Shown: positions 15,291 through 23,581 of the stretch, one piece after another | Layout: each line of letters opens with the position of its first letter | Numbering within the stretch: the first letter of the stretch is position 1 | NCBI GenBank assembly: GCA_902384585.1 | Contig: CABMCJ010000004.1 | Coordinates: 510,086 to 574,085, forward strand | Length of the DNA stretch: 64,000 nucleotides | Direction: 5' to 3' | From: Candidatus Anstonella stagnisolia | GTDB lineage: Archaea; Micrarchaeota; Micrarchaeia; Anstonellales; Anstonellaceae | The notes under the pieces: model-generated | Told to the model about the DNA's origin: nothing | The model's database searches: none | The model's input: the letters and a program-made list of their open reading frames with translations, nothing else | Program-made: the position numbers and the translations under genes

Positions 15291-17475
15291 AAATTACCAG
15301 GAAAAATACGTGGATGAGTTGAAGGACAAGGTAAACAACCTTCTAAAATACGACGAGGACAAAACAGTTGTCTTTGAAGCTCCAACAGGCGCAGGAAAGA
15401 CAATAATGATGGCGGAATTCCTAAAGCGCCTTGTTCTGCATCGGGATGATAGCAAGAAATTTGCCTTTATTTGGATTTCAGTCCATCAGTTGCACAGCCA
15501 GAGCAAGGACAAGCTTGCACGCTATTTTGAACATACGCGAATTATGCAGTGCTCAGATTTTGAAGACTTGAACGACAAGCAGATAGGGGAGAATGAAATA
15601 TTGTTTTTGAACTGGGAGAGCATAAACAAGGACGGTAACATTTACATTAGGGATAATGAGCACGACAATAACCTGTCAAAAGTAGTGGAAAATACAAAAG
15701 AAGATGGCAGAGAGATTATCCTTGTTATTGATGAGAGCCATTATGCTGCGGATTCTGAAAAGTCAATAAGGATAGTAGAAGAAGCGATTAACCCAAAAGT
15801 TACAATTGAAGTCTCAGCCACGCCGCGTATCAAAAACGAAGATGAGAAAGTAAAGGTCCATTTGGAGGATGTTGTTGCTGAAGGCATGATAAAGAGAGAG
15901 ATTGCCATTAACCCAGAAATTGACAAGAACAAAGTAGGTTCTGAAAGCGTTGATGAATTGGTGATAAAGTGCGCCCTGAAGAGGAGGCGAGATTTGCTGG
16001 ACGCTTACAAGAAGGAAGGCGCAAACATTAACCCGCTTATGCTTATCCAGTTGCCTGACCGAAAGACAGGCGTTTTGGACAAAAAAGAGGAGATTGTAGC
16101 TCTTCTGAAAAACAAGTTTGGGATAACTGTCCAAAACCGCAAGCTTGCCATTTGGCTTTCTGATGCAGAGGACAAAGTAAACCTTGAAAACATAGAAAAG
16201 CCAGATAATGATGTTGAAGTTTTGCTATTCAAGCAGGCAATTGCATTGGGATGGGACTGTCCGAGGGCAGCGATACTTGTCCTGTTTAGGGATATGAAAA
16301 GTTTTGTTTTTACGATACAAACTGTTGGCAGAATAATGAGGATGCCAGAGCTAAAGCACTATGAAAATGAAATGCTGAACAAGGGTTATGTATTTACCAA
16401 TCTGCCAAAAGTGGAAATTGCACAGGATATAGCCAAAGAATACATTACTGTGTATGAGTCAAGACGCAGCAGTATTTACACTAACGTGGATTTACCATCT
16501 ATATACCTCAAAAGACAGCGAGAAAGGACGCGGCTTTCTGGCGAGTTTAGGAGGATATTTGTAAATATTGCAAAACGAGAATTGATTAAGCCGAGGATTA
16601 ATCTGAAGCCCAAGGAGCTCGTAAACCAAATCATAGTGGATGGCGTAATAAAGAAGCTTGACAAGCCCCAGATAGTTGAGCACAAAGGCGAAATTTCAGT
16701 AAATATGAAAGACACAGAATTGCAGTATTATTTTGACTTGTATTGCCGCGCAGCTTGCACACCTTACGCTCCCACTCGTTCAAGTGAGATAATACAAAAC
16801 ACGCTGCTTTATGCATTCTTTAGGGATGTGCTAAAGATTGGTGATGAGACCAAAGCCGAGATAATAGCATTAAGCGAGGGCAATAACCAAATCATTACGG
16901 ACTACATTAACGAAGCTAAGGATGAGTATAAGCGCCGGATTGTGGACGAACTTGATGAGCAGAAGGAGATAATAGCAAGCACTTGGAACGTCCCAGTAAG
17001 CCAGAGTTACAATAGCAAATATGAACTAAAGAGCTACAAAAAGGCGATTTTGCAGCCGCCTTATGCCAAGACCCAGAGCAAGCCAGAGCAGGAGTTTATT
17101 GCGCTCTTGGAAGACCCTAAAAACAACATTAAGTGGTGGTATAAGAACGGCGAGAGCGAGTCAAAGTTTTTTGGAATAAAATACACAAAGGACGACTTGG
17201 AGCACGCGTTTTATCCAGACTTTATCCTTATGATGAAAGATGGTAGAATTGGCATATTTGACACGAAGGAGGGCAGAACAGCGGAAGATGCCAAACCAAA
17301 GGCAGAAGTATTGACAAAGTATATCAAGAAGGAGAATGCGCGCAGAGGCAAGCAGGAGCTATTTGGCGGCATTGTTGTTTTACAGGGAGGCAGTTGTAGG
17401 TATAATGACAGTGAGAATTACGAATATGACAAGACAAACCTTGGAAGCGACTGGAAGTTTTGGACTGCGAAGTGA
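15277..17475 (+). CDS. res: type III restriction enzyme, Res subunit
   Basis: A protein of 732 residues. Walker A is E-A-P-T-G-A-G-K-T near 34-42, the DEAD-like box is V-I-D-E-S-H-Y-A near 151, and V-S-A-T-P-R is motif III. The superfamily-2 motor continues to Q-T-V-G-R-I-M-R-M, motif VI. The C-terminal P-D-F-I-L-M-M-K-D-G-R-I-G-I-F-D-T-K-E-G (about 647-666) is a PD-(D/E)xK nuclease core. The protein is complete, so the Mod-Res pair looks intact and able to cut unmodified foreign DNA. It uses the second of two adjacent ATG codons or the first, at 15277. Base composition is AT-rich like mod. Confidence 0.93.
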   Translation: MMTLRNYQEKYVDELKDKVNNLLKYDEDKTVVFEAPTGAGKTIMMAEFLKRLVLHRDDSKKFAFIWISVHQLHSQSKDKLARYFEHTRIMQCSDFEDLNDKQIGENEILFLNWESINKDGNIYIRDNEHDNNLSKVVENTKEDGREIILVIDESHYAADSEKSIRIVEEAINPKVTIEVSATPRIKNEDEKVKVHLEDVVAEGMIKREIAINPEIDKNKVGSESVDELVIKCALKRRRDLLDAYKKEGANINPLMLIQLPDRKTGVLDKKEEIVALLKNKFGITVQNRKLAIWLSDAEDKVNLENIEKPDNDVEVLLFKQAIALGWDCPRAAILVLFRDMKSFVFTIQTVGRIMRMPELKHYENEMLNKGYVFTNLPKVEIAQDIAKEYITVYESRRSSIYTNVDLPSIYLKRQRERTRLSGEFRRIFVNIAKRELIKPRINLKPKELVNQIIVDGVIKKLDKPQIVEHKGEISVNMKDTELQYYFDLYCRAACTPYAPTRSSEIIQNTLLYAFFRDVLKIGDETKAEIIALSEGNNQIITDYINEAKDEYKRRIVDELDEQKEIIASTWNVPVSQSYNSKYELKSYKKAILQPPYAKTQSKPEQEFIALLEDPKNNIKWWYKNGESESKFFGIKYTKDDLEHAFYPDFILMMKDGRIGIFDTKEGRTAEDAKPKAEVLTKYIKKENARRGKQELFGGIVVLQGGSCRYNDSENYEYDKTNLGSDWKFWTAK

Positions 17476-17529
17476 GATTATGGCAAATGCAAAGAGTTTG
17501 AACAGACGCTACTTAGTTAAGGTGTAGAA

Positions 17530-17688
17530 ATGAAAGCAAAAGACGCAGCAACTCTTTTTCTATTGATTTTAGGCGCAGCCGCACTTGCTGATGCTTTGAA
17601 TCCAAAATGCCCAGTCTGTAAAAATTCAGTTGCAAGGGGGAGCAGCCACTGCACAAGATGCGGCACTCCGCTTAGGTGGGGACCATGA
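17530..17688 (+). CDS. membrane-anchored zinc-ribbon mini-protein
   Basis: A 52-residue protein with an N-terminal hydrophobic helix (A-T-L-F-L-L-I-L-G-A-A-A-L-A) and a C-terminal zinc ribbon: C-P-V-C, then C-T-R-C. AAGGTG lies just before the ATG and the stop overlaps the ATG of the next gene, which also combines hydrophobic helices with a zinc ribbon. The pair directly follows the restriction gene. The function is unknown; small zinc-ribbon membrane proteins are often accessory or structural. Confidence 0.55.
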   Translation: MKAKDAATLFLLILGAAALADALNPKCPVCKNSVARGSSHCTRCGTPLRWGP

Positions 17689-18008
17689 GCGGGTGGATAT
17701 TGCCATTTGTAGAGGATTTGCTTAAGAAAACAGGGGGGTTAAGACCACTTTCGCTTATTGTGCTTGCAAGCCATGCGCTCGGAGTTATTATTCCTTCGGA
17801 TATAGTTACCGCTGCTGCTATTCACATCATACTTCTTTTGGTTCAGGAGTACGCTGTAAATAGCAGCAAATACGCTGGTCCAAAAATGGATGATTTGATA
17901 TGTAATAATTGCGGTGAAAAGAGCGTCCAGATAGTGCGCTCGGAAGGAGTATGCAAAAAATGTAATCACACATATAAATACGGACCATGCCCGAAGAAAA
18001 CCAGTTGA
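17685..18008 (+). CDS. small membrane protein with zinc ribbon
   Basis: A protein of 107 residues from ATG 17685, which is preceded by GGTGGGG and overlaps the upstream stop. Two hydrophobic stretches (P-L-S-L-I-V-L-A-S-H-A-L-G-V-I-I and V-T-A-A-A-I-H-I-I-L-L-L-V) are followed by a zinc ribbon C-N-N-C...C-K-K-C near residues 77-97. It may act with the preceding mini-protein. It converges on the HEPN gene, with 8 nt between their stops. No family is recognised. Confidence 0.6.
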   Translation: MSGWILPFVEDLLKKTGGLRPLSLIVLASHALGVIIPSDIVTAAAIHIILLLVQEYAVNSSKYAGPKMDDLICNNCGEKSVQIVRSEGVCKKCNHTYKYGPCPKKTS

Positions 18009-18016
18009 CGCATTGG

Positions 18017-19252
18017 TTATTTTTTATTTTGCAACTCATTTTTTAGCGCACTGAAATCAGATAAATTCTTATCTGCGACCTTAAATATAGCTCCAAGAGA
18101 ACAGGCTCGTAAATCATACAGAAGTTTTTCTTTTATAAAGCGGCGTCTGCCATCGTGGAGAATGTCATCTCTCAGTCCGTATGCGTCTTTAATAGTTTTT
18201 TCAATTTCTTTTCGCTTTGTTTCGTCGTCAATCAGTAGTTTCGGTAATCTTTCTTTTATAGTATCGCACTTCTTTTCGCATCCTTCAATCAAAAGGGATT
18301 CAAGAGATGTGATTAATTGGACTAATTTTACATGCTTGTCATGCTCCTTTTGAGATTCTCCAAGCCAGTAAATTGCTTTGAAAATTTTTTGTTGCATTTG
18401 GGTTCGTTTAATGTCTCCAAATAATGAGGTCAGTTTGATGAAAGGGTCGTTAAGAAAGAAATTGTCAAGTAATAACGGAGAGGATACAAAATCACCTATA
18501 TTTGATTCAAGCGAACTCTGCATTGATTTTGTTGTTTCATCATATATTGAAAAGTGCCCATTTCTAATTCCCGTTTCACCTTCTAGTTTTGGAACGTCAC
18601 CCACAAAAATTCTAAATAAATTAAGTACTTCGTTTGCTTTGTGTAAGTACTCCTTTTTGATTTGTTGGTCGTCTGATGCACGAACCTTAACTTCAATAAA
18701 AACTGAATTACCTGAGGTCTGATTCTTTGGTTCCATGAAAGTTATGAGGTCAGAGGTTATTCCTTTTGATTTACAATGATTAGATAGAGCAGCAAAATCT
18801 GGCAGAATAGTAAGGTCGCCTATAACATGTTGTTTTTTGGCATAAACGTTTAGAATTCTAGTGTAGACTAATTTGTCGCTAGGTCTGATATTTGCCAGAA
18901 AAGTTTCAGCCTGATTAGCGATAAAGTTTCTTTTATCAGTTTCATCGGTTCTATAGGCAGCTATTAATATCCGCTCAAATTCTTTTTCAAGATATTCTTC
19001 GCTAACTTTGTCCGATAAGTCAGTTCTTTTGTCTAGTAATTGAGCTATAGTTTGCATGCTTTTTTGTTTATAATCTCTGCGAAAACCAATTACTACTGAC
19101 CAGTTCTCTTTCATATTGTGAAGATGCCTGGTTTGGATGTAATCATTACTTTTCATAAATTCTTCTGCATCTTTTGGATTTTTAGAAAATAGAACGGTGT
19201 TTGTAAAAATATCCATTAAGTTATTTGCCAGTTCAGAAATGCATTCATTCAT
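18017..19252 (-). CDS. HEPN-domain (Apea-like) protein, probable defence RNase
   Basis: A protein of 411 residues with no signal or membrane segment. The last 120 residues contain E-R-L-P-K-L-L, E-I-E-K-T-I-K-D-A-Y-G-L-R-D-D-I-L-H-D-G, in which R361-x4-H366 is the HEPN catalytic pattern, as in Apea-like HEPN proteins. The first 280 residues are unrecognised; a segment with F-I-E-V-K-V-R-A-S near residue 185 has a nuclease-like E-x-K, which is only suggestive. HEPN proteins are often RNases in antiviral and toxin systems. It follows a small HTH gene by 24 bp and sits beside a type III restriction system in an AT-rich block, which supports a defence role. Confidence 0.65.
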   Translation of the reverse strand: MNECISELANNLMDIFTNTVLFSKNPKDAEEFMKSNDYIQTRHLHNMKENWSVVIGFRRDYKQKSMQTIAQLLDKRTDLSDKVSEEYLEKEFERILIAAYRTDETDKRNFIANQAETFLANIRPSDKLVYTRILNVYAKKQHVIGDLTILPDFAALSNHCKSKGITSDLITFMEPKNQTSGNSVFIEVKVRASDDQQIKKEYLHKANEVLNLFRIFVGDVPKLEGETGIRNGHFSIYDETTKSMQSSLESNIGDFVSSPLLLDNFFLNDPFIKLTSLFGDIKRTQMQQKIFKAIYWLGESQKEHDKHVKLVQLITSLESLLIEGCEKKCDTIKERLPKLLIDDETKRKEIEKTIKDAYGLRDDILHDGRRRFIKEKLLYDLRACSLGAIFKVADKNLSDFSALKNELQNKK

Positions 19253-19276
19253 CTCATCACCAAATATTTGACTCGG

Positions 19277-19513
19277 TTATTGTTTAAAACCGCTGTGTTC
19301 GGAAGGAGGTTTCACTGATAGCAATACTCTGAACCCGTGCTGTTCTTCCCTGACCTTCTTTTGATTCTGAATCAATTTGATTAATGCAAGGTACCGCTTA
19401 ACCGTCTTCGGGTGCAGCTTCGTCCGCCTGCAAAGCTTGTAAAAGCTGACCGGAGTCTCGGAAAGAGCCTCAAAAATTTTATCGGTTATTTCTGCCTGCG
19501 CCATTTCTACCAT
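19277..19513 (-). CDS. small winged-helix/HTH DNA-binding protein
   Basis: A 78-residue protein with a clear HTH: K-I-F-E-A-L-S-E-T-P-V-S-F-Y-K-L-C-R-R-T-K-L-H-P-K-T-V-K-R-Y-L, written here as helix, turn and recognition helix ending in T-V-K-R-Y-L. It is likely a repressor or activator. It lies 24 bp upstream of the HEPN gene on the same strand and is the first gene of that pair. A TATA-like TTTATATG at 19540-19546 and two sets of palindromic repeats lie just upstream, possible self-operators. The start may be Met 1 or Met 4. Confidence 0.65.
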   Translation of the reverse strand: MVEMAQAEITDKIFEALSETPVSFYKLCRRTKLHPKTVKRYLALIKLIQNQKKVREEQHGFRVLLSVKPPSEHSGFKQ

Positions 19514-19566
19514 CCACGCAAAAATTGCGGCAAACCTCCTTTATATGCGCTGCGAGGCACACCTCA

Positions 19567-19618
19567 TTTCCGCGGCAATATTTCCGCGCTGTTTTTCCTA
19601 GGAAAGTTTCCTAGGAAA
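19567..19618. promoter_or_regulatory. tandem palindromes and direct repeats, likely operator or recombinase site
   Basis: TTTCCTAGGAAA, a perfect 12-bp palindrome, occurs twice at 19594-19605 and 19607-19618, one base apart. Just upstream TTTCCGCG occurs twice near 19567 and 19581. The array lies between the HTH gene and the integrase, so it may bind the HTH protein or the recombinase. Confidence 0.6.
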
Positions 19619-19698
19619 TTTTTTGCCCTAGCCACAGGAGTGTCTCATTCTGCATCAAGGAATTAATCCACCGAATGGGGCATTATTGCGGTGGTTTT

Positions 19699-19833
19699 AT
19701 GGAAAAGGAAAAAATTGGAATTGAAAAATGCCTGCCTGCGTGGTATGTTGAGCTGAAGAAGGCGTACCTTAAGCAGGAAGAGGAAAAAGAGAAGAAAATG
19801 AGGGCTTCAAACAAGCTTTTTGCCCAAGCCTAG
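19699..19833 (+). CDS. possible small charged protein
   Basis: A 44-codon frame with GGTGG 4-5 nt before the ATG. The product is highly charged (E-K-E-K-I-G-I-E-K, then Q-E-E-E-K-E-K-K-M-R), helical and Trp/Tyr-containing near the start of its helix (P-A-W-Y-V-E-L-K-K). It converges on the integrase gene and overlaps its 3' end by 27 nt. It could be a small accessory protein of the recombinase, such as a directionality factor, but there is no family evidence and it may not be expressed. Confidence 0.4.
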   Translation: MEKEKIGIEKCLPAWYVELKKAYLKQEEEKEKKMRASNKLFAQA

Positions 19834-20958
19834 CTCGGTTATCTTCCTTAGCATCGTTTCTCTTATCTCAGTATCTTTGAGCAGTATGCCCATTACGTCG
19901 TCCGCCTGCGTTCTTGCCCTTTCCACTTCCAGAAGCTCCTTGTTGCCTATCGGAAGCCCGCAGGCGAAGCAGAATTTCGCAACCGGAGTATTCTTCTCGT
20001 GGCAGCGCTCGCAAACCTTGAAGTCAAGAATGCCGTTGGCTTCGTGAGTTTCCTTTACTATCATGCCGCGCTTCTCAAGCATCTTGTTGTCCACGTCTCC
20101 GCCGGAAAGGTGAACGTAGGTGGCGGGCATTTTGGAGCCGCCAGCCCAGCCGAATATTATCTTGAGCTCCTGCTCCGTGAAGTCTTTTGCAAGATGCGTT
20201 GCGCGTGAATGGCGGAAAAGGTGCGGATAGATGCGCTTCTTTATTCCTGCGCGTATTGCGGCTGTTTTTATTATGTGCAGGAGGGTTGCGTGGCTGTCAA
20301 TCGCGCCGTTGCCGCGCAACTCAATGAAGAGAGGCGCGTCCGGGTCTGCCGCCCGCGGGTGGTGGTTAAGCCAGAGATTGAGGTCTGGAATGCAGTCTAT
20401 GAGGCGTATTCTGCGCATGCCGGTTTTTCCGTCCAGCATTACCTGCGCCCCGTACTGGTCAAACTGCACGTGCTTTATTTTGAGGCCTGCTATTTCGCCT
20501 GCGCGGGCGCCGGATTCGTAGAGCATGAGTATTAGGGTTCTGTCGCGCGGGTTTTGGGCGGATTCTGCAAGCCGCTTAACCTCGTCCTTTGTCAATATCT
20601 CCTCAGGCAGTTTGCGCTTCTCAAAGCCGTGCGTCTTTATCCAGGAAGCGCATTCCGGGTAGCTTTCGCCCCCGTACAGCCATTTGTAGAAAGCCTTTAC
20701 AGAAACCTTCAGGGAGCGGGATTTGTACCAGCTGTATTCCTTAAGGAAGTCTATCAAATCGGCTTTTTTGGCTTGCTTGAAGGGTTTTTTGAGCGCCCTG
20801 GCAAGCTTTGCCAGGCAGAAGAGGTATAAGTAGCGGGTTCCGGTAGCCATGCCTTGGGCTGCCTTTTCGCGCTCAAATTCGCGCATTGTTGCAAGCTGCT
20901 CTTTTGATATCCCTTTTGCGCTTTCCAGAAAGCGGTCAGGGTCACGAAATTCGTCCAT
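19807..20958 (-). CDS. tyrosine recombinase/integrase with C-terminal zinc ribbon
   Basis: A protein of 383 residues. Residues 15-110 form the SAM-like core-binding domain. The catalytic set is R152 (S-G-A-R-A-G-E-I), K178 (L-D-G-K-T-G), H246-x2-R249 (P-H-L-F-R-H-S-R-A-T-H-L), W271 and Y281 (A-T-Y-V-H-L-S), all present. A zinc ribbon follows: C316-x2-C319 and C330-x2-C333, then a helical tail. It cuts and rejoins DNA for integration or excision, or resolves chromosome dimers as XerA does. It lies at the inferred edge of a mobile region, next to tandem palindromes and 174 bp from tyrS, so an integrase role is plausible. Confidence 0.88.
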   Translation of the reverse strand: MDEFRDPDRFLESAKGISKEQLATMREFEREKAAQGMATGTRYLYLFCLAKLARALKKPFKQAKKADLIDFLKEYSWYKSRSLKVSVKAFYKWLYGGESYPECASWIKTHGFEKRKLPEEILTKDEVKRLAESAQNPRDRTLILMLYESGARAGEIAGLKIKHVQFDQYGAQVMLDGKTGMRRIRLIDCIPDLNLWLNHHPRAADPDAPLFIELRGNGAIDSHATLLHIIKTAAIRAGIKKRIYPHLFRHSRATHLAKDFTEQELKIIFGWAGGSKMPATYVHLSGGDVDNKMLEKRGMIVKETHEANGILDFKVCERCHEKNTPVAKFCFACGLPIGNKELLEVERARTQADDVMGILLKDTEIRETMLRKITELGLGKKLV

Positions 20959-21131
20959 GCTCCTGTCCCAGCTTTTGGACTATTTAAAGCTTGCCTCCGT
21001 CTAACCAAGTAAAGCGCATCAGACCGTCCGTCTATCGTCATTGGGGTTGCCCCCTGCGAGATCACCTTTTGTCATCACGAGAGGGTATATGGGGCGCAAA
21101 TGGTTTTATTCTTTCGTTTTGTATTCTTCTT

Positions 21132-22190
21132 ATGGACATTGAAAAGAAAATGGAGCTTGTCATGCGCCCGCCAATTGCGGAAGTGCTTACGCGAGATGAG
21201 ATGAAGGCTGTTTTTGAGAATTATGCGCACCCAAAGCACTATATTGGGTTTGAGATTTCAGGCAAAGTGCATCTGGGAAGCGGATTAGTTACTGCGCTTA
21301 AGCTAAAGGATTTCATGGAGGCAGGGATAAAGCCCACTATTTTCCTTGCGGACTACCATGCGTGGATAAACGGGAAGCTTGGGGGCGACTTGGAAAAGAT
21401 ACAGAAAGTTGCAACTGGATATTTCAAGAGTGCGTTTGTTTCGCTGGGATTGGGAGAGGACAAAGTGAACTATGTGCTTGCGTCCAAAATGTACGATGCG
21501 GACTACTGGAAAGATGTGCTTGATGTTTGCAAGAGCACTACGATGGCAAGGATGCTGAGGTGCACTACAATTATGGGCAGGACTGAGAAGGATTCGCTGG
21601 ACAGTGCGAGCATAATATACCCTGCAATGCAGGCTGCGGACATTTTTGCGCTTGATGTGCAGTTCATGCATGCTGGGATGGACCAGAGAAAGGTGCATGT
21701 ATTGGCGAGAGAGATTGCGGACAAGTTCAAGAGGAAAAAGGCGGTTGCGTTGCATCATAGGCTATTGATGGGATTAAGCGGACCGAGCAAAATGGGATTT
21801 GAGCAAAATGAGAAGGACGATATTGAGATTTCTTCAAAAATGTCAAAGAGCAAGCCTGAAACATGCATTTATGTGCATGATAGCGAGGCGGAAATAAAGA
21901 GCAAAATCGCGAAAGCATACTGCCCTGAGAAAACTGTGGAAAACAACCCCATAATAGAGATGTGCGAAATGCTCATCATGAGGGATGCAAAGCCGCTTCA
22001 GATTTCCCGCCCTGCGAAATTCGGCGGGGACGTGGAATTTGCAAGCGCAACTGAGCTTAAGGAAGTTTATACTGAGGGGAAACTGCACCCAATGGATTTG
22101 AAAAATGCGGCTGCTGCTGAGATGGCGGCACTTTTGAAGCCTTCAAGGGACTACTTTGAGAAGCACAAGGAATTGCTAGTGCAAATCTGA
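21132..22190 (+). CDS. tyrS: tyrosyl-tRNA synthetase, archaeal type
   Basis: A protein of 352 residues that attaches tyrosine to tRNA-Tyr. The HIGH-like motif is G-K-V-H-L-G-S-G and the KMSKS motif is S-S-K-M-S-K-S-K near residue 237. The stretch Y-P-A-M-Q-A-A-D-I-F-A-L and M-D-Q-R-K-V-H-V-L-A-R-E is characteristic of archaeal/eukaryotic TyrRS. Length fits the family, without the bacterial C-terminal S4 domain. The ATG at 21132 fits, with an AT-rich TATA-like GGTTTTATTC about 30 bp upstream; a longer frame from 20991 adds unrelated residues. A degenerate copy of its 3' end lies 100 bp downstream. Confidence 0.95.
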   Translation: MDIEKKMELVMRPPIAEVLTRDEMKAVFENYAHPKHYIGFEISGKVHLGSGLVTALKLKDFMEAGIKPTIFLADYHAWINGKLGGDLEKIQKVATGYFKSAFVSLGLGEDKVNYVLASKMYDADYWKDVLDVCKSTTMARMLRCTTIMGRTEKDSLDSASIIYPAMQAADIFALDVQFMHAGMDQRKVHVLAREIADKFKRKKAVALHHRLLMGLSGPSKMGFEQNEKDDIEISSKMSKSKPETCIYVHDSEAEIKSKIAKAYCPEKTVENNPIIEMCEMLIMRDAKPLQISRPAKFGGDVEFASATELKEVYTEGKLHPMDLKNAAAAEMAALLKPSRDYFEKHKELLVQI

Positions 22191-22222
22191 AGGGGTGAAG
22201 GGGAAATCAAAGAAAAAACCGC

Positions 22223-22241
22223 GAGGGGACGGAGTCCCCTA
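22223..22241. repeat. G/C hairpin between tyrS and next gene
   Basis: AGGGGAC-GGA-GTCCCCT forms a 7-bp stem with a 3-base loop. A similar hairpin with a G-run/C-run and a following TTATG lies at 37779-37797. No U-run follows, so it is not a typical terminator. Confidence 0.5.
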
Positions 22242-22250
22242 TGAGGTTTG

Positions 22251-22290
22251 TCTTTTTGAGAAGCATAAGGAACTGCTGACGCAAATCTGA
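22251..22290 (+). repeat. degenerate duplicate of the tyrS 3' end
   Basis: Positions 22251-22290 repeat 22151-22190, the last codons and stop of tyrS, exactly 100 bp downstream with about 31 of 40 bases equal and the final 10 identical. Mismatches are mainly transitions. The 60 bp between the copies hold the hairpin. It may be the scar of a duplication or of integration at the tyrS end. Confidence 0.7.
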
Positions 22291-22375
22291 ATATACGATT
22301 TTCGTCGTTGCCTCGGCGAAGGGTTTAAGAAGTTTTACTTTGTATGTCCTCTAACCACTTTATGGAGGGGTTAAA

Positions 22376-22636
22376 ATGGCTAAGACAAACGAAGGATGCT
22401 GCATGGGACACGGGTGCAAAAAAATCTGCGGCGCACTTGTATTCCTTTCTGGACTGTCGTTCACCGCAGGGGCAATGGGAATGCTGGGCAACCAGCCGCT
22501 CTTTGGTCTTGTGTACGGCGCAGGCGCGCTTGGTGCACTGGGCAACGGAGTGCTTGCAGGAGGAGTATTGCTTCTTCTGTACGGCTTGTGCAAACTCGCG
22601 CATTCCTTTGGGATGTGCAGCGCATGCTGCAAGTAA
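22376..22636 (+). CDS. small Cys-rich membrane protein of unknown function
   Basis: A protein of 86 residues. The N-terminus is C-C-M-G-H-G-C-K-K-I-C, followed by two Gly/Leu-rich hydrophobic helices (about 20-45 and 48-70) and a C-terminal C-S-A-C-C-K. Cysteines cluster at both ends on the same side of the membrane, so metal or disulfide binding is possible. GGAGGGG lies 5 nt before the ATG, and a TATA-like GGTTTAAG is near 22322. The gene stands alone with its own promoter and terminator. No family is recognised. Confidence 0.7.
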   Translation: MAKTNEGCCMGHGCKKICGALVFLSGLSFTAGAMGMLGNQPLFGLVYGAGALGALGNGVLAGGVLLLLYGLCKLAHSFGMCSACCK

Positions 22637-22647
22637 GGAAATAAAGC

Positions 22648-22674
22648 GGGGCGAAAGCCCCTTCTGTCTTTTTT
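22648..22674 (+). terminator. hairpin plus T-run terminator
   Basis: GGGGC-GAAA-GCCCC forms a perfect 5-bp stem with a GNRA tetraloop, followed by a CTTCTGTCTTTTTT tract. It lies 11 bp after the stop of the small membrane protein gene. Confidence 0.65.
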
Positions 22675-22720
22675 AATTTCTTAGGGCAACCTTTTTCTTG
22701 TTTGTTATGGAAGAATTTCC

Positions 22721-23557
22721 ATGAAAGCACAGGGCGCTACGGAATATCTCGTAATTGTAGGGGTAGTGCTCATGATAGCGCTCGTGTGCGTCGCACTTCT
22801 TGTCTGGCCCACTGGCACAACAAAAGATGCAAAGAAGCAGCAGACAGACATACATTTCAAGATTGGGGAGATGGGCACGCAGGTGCAAGGCTACCCCCAA
22901 CTTGTGCAGGGTTTGGTCGGGTATTGGAAATTTGACGAGGGCAGCGGCGCGGCTGCAACAGACAGCAGGGGAGGAAACACAGGCACCCTCATAAGCAGCC
23001 CTTCCTGGGTAAGCGGCAAAAGTGGGACTGCGCTGCAGTTTAACGGAGCAGATAGCGGAAATTATGTGCAGACCTCGCTGGATATAGGCGATTCGAACGA
23101 AAAAACTTTTGCAGGATGGTTCAGATTCAATACCAACAGGACTTACATGGTAATGGTTTTGGATGGAATTAACTTTGATTCAAACAAATATTGCGGCTTG
23201 ATAACAAATGGAGCTACCGTCTACCTTTACCAGTCCTACAATGGCGGGGCTTCGACGTTTGCCACATCTACCCCCAACCTTAATTACCAGGGAGGGGGCT
23301 GGCATCACGTGGCAGGAGTAATAGACAGGCCAGGCAACTCGCTAAAAATTTACCTTGATGGCGCTTTGAACGTAACTTATTCTGATGCGTCAATAGGCTC
23401 ATCTACCTTTTACAATCCAACCGGCACTGTCCGCATTGGCGGAGGCACGGCAGGTTACGGCTTCAACGGCACGATAGACGAGGTAATGGTTTTCAACCGC
23501 GCACTTTCGGCTGATGAAGTGCGCCTTTTGTATGAAAACCCGGGCTATCCGCAGTAG
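22721..23557 (+). CDS. class III signal (pilin-like) protein with LamG domain
   Basis: A protein of 278 residues. It starts with a class III signal (M-K-A-Q-G-A-T-E-Y-L then a hydrophobic helix to residue 30), processed by archaeal prepilin peptidase for assembly into type IV pilus-like structures. Residues 67-275 form a LamG/concanavalin-like domain: L-V-G-Y-W-K-F-D-E-G-S-G, G-W-H-H-V-A-G-V, I-Y-L-D-G and the terminal I-D-E-V-M-V-F-N-R-A-L-S-A-D-E-V. It is likely a surface sugar- or ligand-binding pilin. A near-identical 5' end occurs in an inverted copy at 24845-25630; the two flank the KBL-family gene. Confidence 0.85.
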   Translation: MKAQGATEYLVIVGVVLMIALVCVALLVWPTGTTKDAKKQQTDIHFKIGEMGTQVQGYPQLVQGLVGYWKFDEGSGAAATDSRGGNTGTLISSPSWVSGKSGTALQFNGADSGNYVQTSLDIGDSNEKTFAGWFRFNTNRTYMVMVLDGINFDSNKYCGLITNGATVYLYQSYNGGASTFATSTPNLNYQGGGWHHVAGVIDRPGNSLKIYLDGALNVTYSDASIGSSTFYNPTGTVRIGGGTAGYGFNGTIDEVMVFNRALSADEVRLLYENPGYPQ

Positions 23558-23581
23558 GGGAATGCCTGAACCGCAGCACGC

